Source: Brachycybe producta (Eukaryota; Arthropoda; Diplopoda; Playtdesmida; Andrognathidae). From it: a DNA stretch of 64,000 bases. The notes beneath the pieces are model-generated. The model was not told the origin of the DNA and did not search any database. It worked only from the letters and a program-made list of their open reading frames with translations. Below, piece after piece: positions 21,001 to 31,594 of the stretch (position 1 is the stretch's first letter; every line of letters begins with the position of its first letter). The translations under genes and the position numbers were made by a program. The stretch spans positions 1,853,688 through 1,917,687 of the forward strand of contig JAUPFP010000010.1 in the NCBI GenBank assembly GCA_036925085.1, read 5' to 3'.

Positions 21001-24000
21001 GCCACAAGAAAAATACGCAAAAAAAATGAAACACACTGTTTCAAATGGCACAAGCAAGACGTTCAACAGTTTTGTAGCTGCGTGTATAAAAATGCAATTT
21101 GTTCCATTTTTTGCGTCGCGACATCAGGTGCAGATCAATGAAAAAATCCAATCAATGTTCAATGTACAGCGACAGATAATTAAATTCCTAATATAATGGA
21201 ATTCAATTAAAACAATCAACTACAACTGATAGCAACCACTATTGTTAAGATAAAAATGAGGGTCTAATTGATGTCTTAAGAAACCAACAAGACAATGATT
21301 AGAATTTAATAATGATATTTCGGATATAATTGTAATCTCGTCATACTCCCAAGTGGATTAATTTTATGATGGCTTTTTCTGTGCTGAACAGAAACATTTA
21401 TGGTTATAGAGTTCATAATGTGTTGATTCTAGAGAGAGGCCCAAAACAGGTGCTGTCTACATATTAAGAAACCTAAGGTACCTGGCTAGGGTAAAGAATG
21501 AATACTCCACAACTCCATCATTACAATAGAAGGCTGGAAGTGCTAGTCACCCGAGTGATACGCCTGTTTTTCCATAAAACACACTATTCAGGACAAAGAA
21601 CTAACTAACAAATGTCATCGAATAATGATAATAAAAACGCGTGAAATGGTACGGTGTTCACGAATATTTTCTAGTTGATTCAGAGATGAAGTGGACAATT
21701 GACATTATATAATTCGAACAAAGAAAATGACTTTCATTTGGACCGCTTTCATGGAAGGGCTGGTCAGATATCGTTGAATTTGAAACTGAGAGCAAGAGTA
21801 GCTCACAAGCCAAAAAAATCCACCTCCAATACTGAGTGTCCAAAATGAGTGACGCACCAGAGGGCTCGGTTCGAAACTGAAACGACACAAACCAAACGGC
21901 TGCAAAAGAGTCACATATATCACACTAGGGTGCCATATATAGTACTTAAAAAATTCTATCCTGTTTCCTTCAACGTTTTTCTGCCAGATGTAATCTGGTC
22001 CACCTACGTCCAAAGTTCCTTTGATGACAACTGCTAGCATAGAGCCTAACATGATTAACGCCTGAAAAGCATCCGTCCACATGACGGCCTTGATTCCACC
22101 CTAAAACAGGAATAACGACAAAGGCATGAGAACACATTACGAGACACACGGGTCAAAATGTAAAGCAACTTACCACTGTTGTATAGAAAGTGCAAACTGC
22201 CAATATAGCAACCATCGATCCAAATACATGAAGACCAGTTACTAAAATTTAAAACAAAATTAGTAGTAAGTTACATTTATTGCATTTTGCAAGTGAACTA
22301 CGCATATAAGTGGATCAAATAGACCAGTGGTTCTCAAACTTTTTTTCTCACAACAGACTATTTTTCTGCTTGGAAAAAGCTCGACACACGGCACACTAGC
22401 GTGCCTCAGCACACCCTTTCAGAATCACTAGTGTGAGCTTTTGACATCAACCCATTTTTATTACCAACCTTTAGATGACATTTTCCACATTTCGTTTCTT
22501 CTCTGAACAGTATGGTACCTGCACAGAGAAGATCCGAGCTGTAGAGAAAGCTGGATGGAGACAGATTGTAGTCACTCTTCTGCATCACTTTCTGACTCAT
22601 ACCCAAGCGGCGGATTGATACAAATAGGACCATGGTCACTTGGACCTGGTTACACCTCGCAGGTGTACACAGGTCCAAGGTATAAAAGAACCGCGCTCCT
22701 CTTTGTCTTCAGTTCTTGTCCTTTGCCTGTATTCCGTGATAAATTCCGAATCATGGGCCTGAGGACGCACCGTTAGTATTTTACATATTCATCCTTGTAT
22801 TCTGTGTTTCTTACAAGTGATGAATAAAGAGTGTTATAACAAGAAACAGCGTTGTCTTCATGTCTTTATGTAACTAACTTCTCTTCAGAGGCCAGAGACT
22901 CCACGGGGCAGGAGTTATACGATTCTCAGCAGCTACAACATCTTCTCTTGTCGGAATACCGAAAGGAGAAGATGTACATCAGCATCAACCGGAAGAGAGA
23001 GAGATGGCCACCACTCTCCTGCATCGATTTCACCCCCATGCAGAGGAGTGACCATGATCTGTCTCCATCCAGCTCTCTCTGCAGTTCGAATCTTCTCCGT
23101 GCGGGCACCGTAGTGTTCAGAGAGGATTCGAGGGACAGAAAATGTCATGTAAAGGTTGGTAATAAATATTGGTTGATGTCAAAAGCTCACAGTAGTGTAA
23201 AAGTGAAAACAAATTGTATCTGTATGGAAAATATATCGCAAGGCTCCATCTTAAAGAGACCATTATTACCCCTAAGAATTGTTTGTTGAAATATTGTTAA
23301 TACTTCCCCAACGATTGCCAAAATAATCTTTAAAATAAAAATAAAAGTAATTAAAATTATTAAAAAAAAACTTAAAAATGAAGTGACTTTTCATGAGTCA
23401 CCACCAAACAACTACATTTTAAGTTTCTATAATAGTAAAAACGAAAGTCTACCCCTCTACTCAGTTGCCAATAACCTCACCTCACATTTCCATAATTCCT
23501 AATTCAAAATACATGTACCCTAATCATATTCAGCTCAATACACACTGTGATTAGCCCGAGAGCCGCGTGGCAGGTGGGATAATTCAAATATCAAAGCCAT
23601 ACGGTACTTTGATATTGAGACGTTTTGGGCCTGCCGCCTTTTTTATTTAATTAGCGCCGTTTTTATTTTGGGTTTTTAAACTTTGTTTTCGTCCTGTATT
23701 TGTTGTAGCTTCTGGGCTACTCCTTACATTTAGGTACCGATTGACCCAAATTCTATTTTTAACTTGACCTTATCATTCTCCCCTCTTATGCTATTGTTCT
23801 TTATTACTTTTTAATTAAGTTGTTTACATCTTTCGTTTACCCTTTTAAGCATGCCATGAGTCATCGTTTTGGCCAAAAAGACCAATCCTTTGATGGGCCA
23901 AACTTTTAATTAACCAATCAGAGAAAAGTGTCCTGAGAATCCGACTTCTGGATTCTCAGGGTATAAATAGAGACGTGTTTGATGTTAGTTAATTCTTAAA

Positions 24001-26989
24001 TAACGAGCCTATGCCCAATTTTGGCTAGGTTCTTGCATTCTTATTTTCAAACGTTATTTTTATGTGTTGTTGTAAACCAAGTTCAATATTTCGCTTATTT
24101 TTATATGTGGAACCAAATCCTCATCTATATACTTAAAACTACAGTGGTGTTTTAACTATTTTAAAGTTAATTATTTCGTGCCTGTGCAAATCATCATCTC
24201 GTTGCAGCTCTACACTCATTGGATACTTCAAGTCTTCAACAGGTGCAAACCTGCAACATCAAGTTCGTGAGTATATTCGCATTCTTTTCAAGGGTAAATT
24301 TACGGATGCAAGTCCGAGAAGTATTTGAATTTTTGAATTTGAATTTGAAAAATTACTCTGCAAGCAGCCATAAAGGCCTATGGCAGAGGGACAAGAGTCC
24401 AAGTGCAGCATAGAAAATGCATTGTCAAAACCAGAAAATATAAAACCCTATTGATATAAACCCAACAACAATTTTAATATTTTTTAATGCTGCAAATATA
24501 TGCATTGTCAAAACAAAACAAAATTATGACTCCCATAAAATACGTTTTTCCTGCACAAAATCCCTAGCAAGCGAGTTGCATTGTCGAATCGCCCTAGGGA
24601 CAAATGACCAATAATAAGAATCTGTTCGTGCAAAAATCTCTCCAACTTTGTTAGAGTGGTCACCCCTACCCAAATATAATGCCCTGCAAAGTTTACTTGA
24701 AGTAGGTTTAGGGCAAGAGCCTTCTAGCATTCGATTAAAGATATTAAGACTAAAATACGTAGACTTTTGGTTTTTTTATTGCCAATGTATGTTGTTTGTT
24801 GGCGCATCTATCTGATAGAGTCCATTTATGAAATTTTGTCAATTGATTTTTAATTTTTAATAATAATATTAATGACTTATTTTTTATTTTTAAAATCATT
24901 TTGGCAATCGTTGAATAAGTCTTGACAATATTTTGACAAGAGTTTTCTGGAAGTTATGGTGTCTTTAAGTTTACTATCCAAACGCTTATCCAATATCCGG
25001 AGAGAAAAATAAAATCGGATATCGTTTATCTGTAAATAGCGAAATTCAGTATCCGAATTAAAAACCAGCTTAAAAGTGTAATTTATTGCTCACCTTGATT
25101 TAATGCTAGAGCAGGTGCATAAGTTGCTACGGACAGGTAGAAAACCTATTCAATTAAACATGAACAAAAATTACACAAAGTATTCGATGACAAATTTAAT
25201 TTTTATATGAACAACCAATTGGAATATACTCAAAGCAGAACCACATTTACGAACAATGGAATTGAATCTTCTTTCTAAATACTGTAATGCAAATAGAATC
25301 AAAACAAAGAAAAACACTTGAGCTTTAAATAATAATTACATTAAAATGTCATTAAAATGTCTTCAGCGATAGCTTTGGTAAATTTGAATTTGGCCAATAG
25401 GAACGCAGTATTTTTCCCCAATAAAAGTAGCTGTGAACATTAGTATTAAAAAAAGTCATGAATACTCCACGAGTTTACTCCCAGAGGGTGTACACTTTTT
25501 ACAGTCAATTTTAACACGACATTCTATGGAAGACGTTTTCCCAAGACCCCAAATTTGAATTGACCAAAGCTATCGCCAACGGCCGGTCTACACCGTATGG
25601 CACATATCGTACGGTGTACAGTCTCTTTGAAGACATTCCATTTTATTAATTTCATTATAACATAATTATCCACTTCGTACAAGGAATCATTAATAGTGTG
25701 ATGCACTCTTCTTCTTGGGTAAAATCTGCTTCCCTGAGGGGGGCTACAGGGCGACTTTCTGGTTCGCTTTTAAGGTGGTTGGCTATGCCGCCTATTCTAC
25801 CTGATTCTTGAAGACTAAGGACAATATGAAACATTACTTCGTCCTCACAAAAAAGTGAAAGGACTTTCACAACTTCGTTAGAGATCGTTTGCTGTCTGCT
25901 AACCTTCAGCCTTTCACCTGACAAAGTACTTCTAAAAAGCGCGTTGACTTCTTTGTTGATCAAATTCATTGTTACCACGTTTTCACCTGGTCTTCTTTCT
26001 TGAATAATGTTTAACTGAAATAACTTAGGCTGAGGTGCTGCTCGCAAAAAATAAAAATAAAAACTGTATAAAATCGGATATAAAATTGAGCATAGATTTT
26101 CTATCTCCAAAAATGAAAAGAAATATTTAAAATACACCTCCTTAAATACAAAATAAGGCCAAGTTAACCCCCTGTCAAAGAGGATACCAGGTTTAAGACT
26201 GTGTACTTTACAAATTTAGAGAGACACATACATTTAGGTCTATGGAATTGAATATATGGTGGTAAATTCATTTGACTACATCATAGAGTTGCTAACCACA
26301 GATCTACTCTTTTATTAAGAGCATATTTACTCTTTTTTGAAACGGTAAAACAACATACAATTACTTTTAAGGTTTTACTTATCGAAGTCAAATGTACTCT
26401 TTTTGAAATAAAATTAAAAAACTCAGATTAAACAACTAACCTAACTTAGGTTAGTTGTTTACTATTTATGAAATAAAATCGTTCTTGTAAAAAAATTTGA
26501 AAAAAATTTGTTAGCTGAAGTTCGAAGTACCAGTAAGTTATTTGACTGAATAACTAGGCCAACCACAATTTACGCGCATATCAAAATATATATCCCCCTT
26601 GCTACTTGACATGAAGCACTACATGAAGGGACACTTACCTCGTAAATACTGGTCAATCCAAGTTCATAGAAGACCGGCATGTACAAGTATGCCGTTATGG
26701 GGATAGCAAGACAGTAGCCAAAAAAGATAATTACGTACTGAGTGCCAAACATGTAAATCTCAACCGGAGTTCCGAGGAGTGCGACGGCCGATAGAGCAGA
26801 TGCGAGAAGAGATAGGGTAATGGGTAGTATTCCCATATTACGGCCACCCATAAGGAAGTCTTTGGTTGTCTTCTGACCATTACCAACACAAGCATAGTAA
26901 AGTCCAATACTGACCGAAACGACCAGCATTGCAACATACACTAAATAGTCCCATACTACAAATCGGTTGACTAAAGCTTGAACCACCAT
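15009..26989 (-). CDS. SLC5 sodium-solute symporter, gene B (15 exons, complete)
   Basis: Putative Na+-coupled transporter, SLC5A8/A12-like. Exons: 26989-26639, 25281-25216, 25145-25094, 22241-22174, 22100-21946, 21876-21736, 18768-18639, 18579-18378, 18310-18243, 18172-18086, 18027-17804, 17720-17620, 17543-17458, 17389-17281, 15082-15009. They join in phase to about 637 aa, slightly above the family's usual ~610. Exon 8 holds the Na+-site helix motif [13 protein letters not shown] (TM8 region). Exon 11 has an extracellular loop with N-glycosylation sequons (NMT, NST, NVT). Exons 13-15 are the cytoplasmic tail, ending FCYV. If intron 14 is not removed, a stop at 17245-17243 gives a shorter tail. 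The exon 6 donor is AT-GA rather than GT, as in gene A; skipping the 141 bp exon would keep frame but delete 47 residues. Introns contain LTR and non-LTR elements. Confidence 0.9.
16110..16815 (+). mobile_element. Dispersed promoter-bearing repeat, copy 1 (gene B intron 14)
   Basis: Matches 23607-24320 over about 700 bp. Shared landmarks: TATTGAGACG near the start, TGTAGCTTCTGGGCCACTC with a hairpin at 16210-16250, a 10 bp inverted pair CCTGAGAATC/GATTCTCAGG at 16452-16480 directly followed by a TATA box (TATATAAA, 16482-16489), GCCTATGCCCGATTTTGGCTAGGTTCTT, and CAGGTGCAAACCTGCAAC then a splice-donor-like AAGTGAGTAT. This looks like the 5' control region or LTR of a mobile element of unknown class. 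Boundaries are approximate. Confidence 0.5.
18910..20718 (+). mobile_element. LTR of the 3616 family, split by a non-LTR insertion
   Basis: The parts 18910-19155 and 20394-20718 together reproduce the 559 bp LTR at 3616-4174. Flanking ATAC on each side (before 18910 and at 20719-20722) is consistent with a 4 bp target duplication. It lies in intron 6 of gene B, opposite to the gene. Confidence 0.7.
19156..20393 (-). mobile_element. 5'-truncated non-LTR retrotransposon with reverse transcriptase fragment
   Basis: A 1,238 bp insert flanked by TCCATTC (19149-19155 and 20394-20400); the uninterrupted target is visible in the sister LTR near 3860. The minus strand encodes the C-terminal two thirds of a jockey/CR1/L2-type reverse transcriptase: [31 protein letters not shown] and the catalytic FADD, then the thumb region ([11 protein letters not shown]). 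The 315 aa ORF starts at an internal Met at 20330; reading is open upstream to the truncation. A stop near 19383 precedes further RT-tail sequence in another frame. The 3' UTR ends in AATTG-type repeats, with no poly(A). An endonuclease domain is absent, so it is immobile on its own. Confidence 0.85.
20737..20880. mobile_element. Partial hAT-type MITE (CAGGGC...GATTAA family)
   Basis: CAGGGCCAGATTAAGCC followed by GCTTTTTGGTGCTTGGGCC and TTCACCTAATAGGCAAA matches the inverted right half of the MITE at 61425-61769. The other end is not recognisable. It is followed by a half-copy of the 7984 MITE family to about 20975. Confidence 0.5.
22432..23191 (+). mobile_element. Rearranged solo LTR of the 34752 family, with inverted 3' end at its 5' side
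   Basis: From about 22597 to 23191 the sequence matches the 687 bp LTR in direct orientation (TATAAAAG near 22682, AATAAAGAG near 22823, ending AAAAGCTCACA). The first part (22432-22592) is instead the reverse complement of that LTR's last ~160 bp, so both outer ends read TGTGAGCTTTTGAC/...AAAAGCTCACA. Compared with gene A, about 300 bp of intron are missing at this site, and there is no clean target duplication. It sits in intron 3 of gene B. Confidence 0.75.
23607..24320 (+). mobile_element. Dispersed promoter-bearing repeat, copy 2 (gene B intron 3)
   Basis: Counterpart of 16110-16815. It carries the same inverted pair (23932-23941 and 23951-23960) immediately before TATAAATA (23962-23969), the CCTATGCCCAATTTTGGCTAGG phrase near 24007, and CAGGTGCAAACCTGCAAC near 24239. 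It lacks coding sequence. Element class is unknown. Confidence 0.5.
24325..24745 (-). pseudogene. 3' end of a non-LTR retrotransposon in gene B intron 3
   Basis: The minus strand reads a typical end of an RT ORF ([12 protein letters not shown]..., then a [16 protein letters not shown] segment). It runs to a TTGAATTTTTGAATTT tail at its 3' end (24325-24352). Same tail type as the element at 28611. Gene A lacks this insertion. Confidence 0.6.
25690..26050 (-). pseudogene. Exon-like ORF of unknown function inside gene B intron 1
   Basis: A stop-free minus-strand stretch of roughly 115 codons preceded by a pyrimidine/T-rich tract and an AG. It reads like real protein ([18 protein letters not shown] ... 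[19 protein letters not shown] ... [13 protein letters not shown]) in contrast to its AT-rich surroundings. I do not recognise the protein. Gene A keeps only the final ~25 codons. It has no SLC5 resemblance and would break the exon 1-2 junction if spliced in, so it may be a captured fragment of another host gene or an alternative terminal exon. Confidence in coding origin is moderate; function is unknown. Confidence 0.45.
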
Positions 26990-27043
26990 TTTTCATTCGT
27001 TTCTTTCAGGTGTGTCTGATACAGAAAAAACGAAAATACGGTG

Positions 27044-27052
27044 CTATTTATA
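27044..27052 (-). promoter_or_regulatory. Candidate TATA box of gene B
   Basis: TATAAATAG on the minus strand, 55 bp upstream of the gene B ATG; the same motif as in gene A. Confidence 0.4.
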
Positions 27053-27464
27053 TCAAGTTCTTCCATTTGTCAATTTTCAAACTAGATTTGATCTTCGAAT
27101 GTGGAAATTTATTCTTTCCAAGTTGTTACAGGTGTCTCCCCCCCCCCCCAGATCTTCCCCTCTGCTCTTCATTTTGAACTCTCATGGTCGTATTTAGTCA
27201 AAAGCTAGTGCTAAACTCATTAAAAGTTTGATAATTTAGCACTACCTGCAATCATTAAGATTACAATCATCAAAACTTTCCTTCATATTGAATGTTAATA
27301 TTCGTTGGTAGAACAATTAACACTTTAATCCTGTGACGTCTGTGCATTAATCATCACCTGTCAAATCAGACCCACTTGTTAAGATTTTTTTTTTTTCATT
27401 TTCTTGACTGACGAGTACGTCAACATTTAATTTAAGAGTCCAGATGCGCGCTTATTCTATTCAA

Positions 27465-27690
27465 TTCAGCACACAATGCACCCAATTCAAAAGCCACAAG
27501 GCAGGCGGGGGTGGTGGTGGGGGGCAATTCCCCAAACATAAATGATTGTCATTTAGAAAAAAAAAAATGAATGAATTGAATTCGTCCTAAAAGAAAACTT
27601 AAGTGCTGGAAGAGAATTCTATAGTTCTAAATACATTTGGAAAGAAAGACCACAAAATACAGAATTCATCAGTTTTAGATCTTAAGCAGC
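27465..27690 (-). pseudogene. 3' end of a non-LTR retrotransposon (empty site for the foldback element)
   Basis: The same insertion as 6985-7983 upstream of gene A but without the foldback element. CGTCCTAAAAG near 27577 shows the uninterrupted target. It carries the RT-tail remnant and GAATT-type 3' repeats. It predates the A/B duplication. Confidence 0.6.
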
Positions 27691-27779
27691 GATCACACTG
27701 GCTACACAGCGCTACACAGCGCTGCAATCGCCTCGTCTGACATCTCAAATCGCTACTCGCTACTCGCCTCTTCACGTAC

Positions 27780-27933
27780 CAACCTCGTGACCAACCTGAG
27801 TACTGACGCGAAACGTGGAGGGGGAAAAAGTGGGAGGGGGTACCTGAAATTGAAAAAAAGGAACAAACGACGCGCATGCGCACAATTGCCTGTGAATTTT
27901 GCTCCCGTCATTTATGACGGGTTACCCCACTAG
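27780..27933 (+). mobile_element. Helitron 3' end fragment, copy 3
   Basis: It ends in the same hairpin (27904-27921) and CTAG (27930-27933) as the 9.7 and 10.3 kb copies. Its 5' part is missing or replaced by unrelated sequence near 27710-27780. Confidence 0.6.

Positions 27934-27996
<63 letters not shown>
27934..27996. repeat. (TA)n microsatellite
   Basis: About 30 TA dinucleotides directly after the Helitron CTAG end, consistent with AT-rich target preference. Confidence 0.95.
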
Positions 27997-28004
<8 letters not shown>

Positions 28005-28425
28005 TAAGCCAGGTCTATGTGTGTGTGTGAGTGTGTGTGTGTGGAGATAACACGGTACAAAAAACTTGAAGCACGTCGGAATTTATATAAATTTAAATAA
28101 ATAAATGAACCGCTTTTTTTTCTCAAGGTCAACTATATGTTGCACATTCCCCATCCAAGAACCCCATGATATTAAATTGGAGAGGGGAAAATCTTCGAAA
28201 GTGTAGAAGGGGGAGAAAGAGAAACGTGGAGGAAAAAAAGTGGGAGGGGGTGACTGAAATTGAAATGAAAGAAGTAAAAAAGGAACAAATGACGCGCCTG
28301 CACACACCAAAGAAAATGAAAAACTTATTTTCTCTTTCAAATATAAAAAGGGGAGGGGATAATAGTAGCAAAATTAAACTACAGTTTATCACAGGCAATT
28401 GTGCCCAGCATTAGAATTTCTTTTG
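27997..28425 (+). mobile_element. Helitron-type element, copy 4, lacking its 3' end
   Basis: Shares GAAGCACGTCGGAATTTATA, TCAAGGTCAACTATATGTTG and GGCAATTGTGCCCAGCATTAG with copies 1 and 2. It breaks off at about 28425 before the terminator hairpin. Tandem order after copy 3 repeats the arrangement at 9.4-10.3 kb. Confidence 0.55.
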
Positions 28426-28610
28426 CTCAGTACGAACAAAACGACCGACAGAACAGCAATAACAGGTAAGAATAAGAAATACAAAGAATATCAATAATAA
28501 ATAAGTAATGCAAAACCAAACAAAAATAAATAAACTCAACAATTCGATATAACAACATAGAAGAGCAAGATCCATGAACATAAGTAGACCTTCAGTTAAT
28601 AAGTAATGCA
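28426..28610. other. Unassigned spacer
   Basis: AT-rich, no gene or repeat family recognised, between a Helitron break and the 3' tail of a non-LTR element. Confidence 0.4.
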
Positions 28611-30958
28611 AAATTCAAAATTCAAAATTCAAAAATTCAAAAATTCAAAAATTCAAAAATTCAAAATTCAAAATGGGTCAAATAAAGGAGACCCATTTAA
28701 ATCCCTGACGGTTTGGACAAAAAAGTAGAAAAATATGGGTTAGTTTTAGCAAAAAGGACTTTGTAGCGGAAAGAGCAAGGACCACGTCGTGGGCGGATAC
28801 TAACAATAGGAGAAAAGCGACCAGAAGGTAAACACATTTTATTAGCAATTATGGCGTTGGCAAGGAATAAACGATGGGCCCTTCTACAATCTCTGAGCAG
28901 CAGGAGTTTAAGAAGGGAGACTAGTTCACCAGAGTTGACACTATAATTGTAGTTTTTTATATAAATCTTGCAGTGGCCCTTTGGATAGCTTCAATAAGAT
29001 CAATGTTTGAAGCAGTGAAGGGGTCCCATACTGATGCCCCATACTCAAGGATGGATTGAACAAGGGATTTATAAAGCATCATTGTGATAGAAACAGGACA
29101 AAAAAAATGGCGATGCAATAGGCCAAGAATCCGACTGGCCTTAGTAGTAACAATACGACAATGAGCCGTCCCGGAAAGAGAAGAATTCAAGAAAATCCCT
29201 AAGTACACAATATTATGGACATTCTTAAGTTCATCGGGGCCAAAAGAGTAAGAAACTGGATGGTCCACCCTACTAAATGAAAAACAGACCAATTTAGATT
29301 TAGTCATATTAATAGGAAGGTGGTTAGCAACAAACCATTCATGCAAGCTAGATAGGTTATTCTGAAAAGCAGGACTAGTCGAGTGATTATCAACCCCTCA
29401 AAACAATACCACATCATCAGCAAACAAACGGCACTCACAACTAGCAAATACATTGGGCAGATCATTAATATAACATAAAAAGAGTAGGGCCCAACACCGA
29501 GCCCTGAGGGACGCCAGAGGGGACAAAACCCCAAGATGAGGAAATCCCATTAAGGCGAACTTTTTGCACATGGGCAGAAAGCAAGGATAGAATACACGAG
29601 AGCAGGTTACCCCAATACCCAATTTAGAAAACTTAGAGAACAGAATGTTATGATTGACCTTATCAAAGGCGTTTTTAAAGTCAATAAAAGCAGCATGCAC
29701 ATCTAGACCATAATCGAGGGTACGAGTCCAATGATCAACACAATAAATCAATGCTAGTTCACAGCTCCTGAATCTAAGTAAGCATAAATGGCAAAGCCAA
29801 AACATGTTCAAATGACTTAGCAAAGACAGAAATAAGAGAAATAGGATGGTATTGAACAACAAGGTCGCGTTTGCATCCTTTATGGATTGGGATAACAATA
29901 GCAGAACACCACTCAGAGGAGATAGAGCCCTGCGACATAAAAAAATTGAACAAATTAGAAAGTGGAAGGGCTAACAGACAATCAAGTTTATTAATAAATT
30001 GGGGGAATCCCATCCGGCCCAGAGGCAGAATAAATTTTAAAGGATGTACAAATTTTGGCTAAGCCCACAAGGTCGAAGGTAATAATATTTAGAGATGGCC
30101 GGAGTTGGGTTGTCAGGAACTTGAGAAGACGAAGTAGATGAGCCAAATATTGATAAGAAAAATTCATTAAAATAGGAGGCCAGCTCCAATGAAGTTGAAA
30201 TTTGGCCAGCAGCAGTTTGAAAAGGAATTTAATAAATACCCAGAAAGAATGAGGATTCTCAGAATGAGAACATGCTATAGAATTAATGAAGTTAAGTCTG
30301 GTCTTGCGGATGGAAGATTTTAAGAACCCCCTAATATTGTGAAAGTTTGTAAAATTAGCAGAGCATGGAGAAATCCTGGTCAAATCATAAGCCTTCTTTT
30401 TGGATCGCACAAGTCCAAAAATTTCACAAGTAATCCAGGGATGGGACCACCGTTTGCCACGAGTAAAAGTAGGAATAAACATATCAATAGCAGAAGACAA
30501 AGGATTCATGAAAGTAAGCCATGCAAGTTCGATGACAGGACACAGGCGAGTTAACAGTTCGCTAAACGTAGGAAGTTTAAAGAAAAGAGGGGCTAAGTAA
30601 GTTGCAATCTTAGAATAATCAGCACAAAAGAAATTTCTGTGATGACAGTTCTTAGAGCAGAAAGAATTGGGGATATGATTTAAATATATCAGGACCAAAT
30701 TATGATCACTAATTCCAGGAGCTACAGAAACCCCCAAGTTATTGTCATCAAGAGTAGTTAGGCACAAGTCAAATAAGAAAGAGGAGTGATTACATAACTC
30801 TAGTGGGTGAATTAACTAACTGCCTCAGGGAATATAAATTGCACAAGTTAAGAAAATTGTTACCATACCGAGGGAGAGGACCCATTAACCCAATCAATAT
30901 GGGGTAAATTGAAGTCGCCCAGAAGAATGACATTCTGGGAAGGGTGCAAACCCACAGT
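28611..30958 (-). pseudogene. Non-LTR retrotransposon (endonuclease C-terminus and reverse transcriptase), decayed
   Basis: Read on the minus strand: GDFN-type endonuclease motif near 30900, SDHNLVLI endonuclease end near 30700, a linker, then RT: SGPDGIP near 30010, HAAFIDFKNAFDKVNH near 29680, the catalytic FADD near 29415, and LVQSILEYGASVWDPF near 29030. Several frameshifts and stops split it. The 3' end is an (AAAATTC)n tract at 28611-28675, the microsatellite tail usual in CR1/L2-type elements. The 5' end is truncated at about 30958, where sequence matching gene B's 3' flank (about 15262) resumes. It lies exactly where gene C's last exon would be expected. Confidence 0.8.
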
Positions 30959-31239
30959 AGAGTTAAATGACAAATTACAATTTATTTTATTTTGCTAACA
31001 ATTGCTGTACTTATAGCTGCTGTAGTTTTTGCAATACTTAACCTAAAAAACTTAATTGTACCACTTATAAATATGAATGACTGGCTCACTGGTACAGGCG
31101 GCATTTTTCGCCTTTCCACACGCCCCAGAAAGTGCATGTCCACTACACTACTGAATTATGTTAGGGTCTAAACATCTCACTCAAAATTGAACTCTCTGTT
31201 TGACAAGTCCAACTTGCTATGTATTCACAATTCATAAAG
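30959..31239. other. Gene C 3' flank, collinear with gene B
   Basis: Aligns with 15262-15510 downstream of gene B, including ATGA(C/T)TGGCTCAC(T/A)GGTAC(A/T)GGCGGCATTTT. The stretch is duplicated with the gene. No ORF is convincing; conservation could reflect recent duplication alone. Confidence 0.5.
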
Positions 31240-31336
31240 TTACTAAGTGTTTAACTGAAATTAAGACAAATGCGGCCCGGGGTATAGATGGAATTCCAGG
31301 TTCTGTCCTAAAATATTGTACTTATACATTGGTTCC

Positions 31337-31594
31337 TGTTGTGATAATAAAAATGTGTTGTGTAGAATAGTGATTGGAGAGCAGCGCCAATGCGCTACAC
31401 ATAGCGGTGGTTGAGTAAACTACAGTTTTTGTACATGCGTGGTGCGCTCGGTTTTTTGTTGTGTTATGGTGTCTCTGTTTACAAGTAAAAAATAAATGCC
31501 TCAAGTTATTCAAAGTACTTTATTTTTGTTAATTTAATCATTCTAAAACGCCTGCTAGCTACTTAATTAGTTGTAAGAAGTGTTTAATGCAACA
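31337..31594. mobile_element. Solo LTR, 258 bp, with exact 5 bp target duplication
   Basis: Starts TGTTGTGATAATAAAAATG and ends TTTAATGCAACA; TGTTG/CAACA form the inverted ends. GTTCC is found at 31332-31336 and 31595-31599. It contains AATAAATG. It splits the RT fragment described around it. Short length and 5 bp duplication suit a Ty1/copia- or gypsy-type LTR; there is no internal part to decide. Confidence 0.85.
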
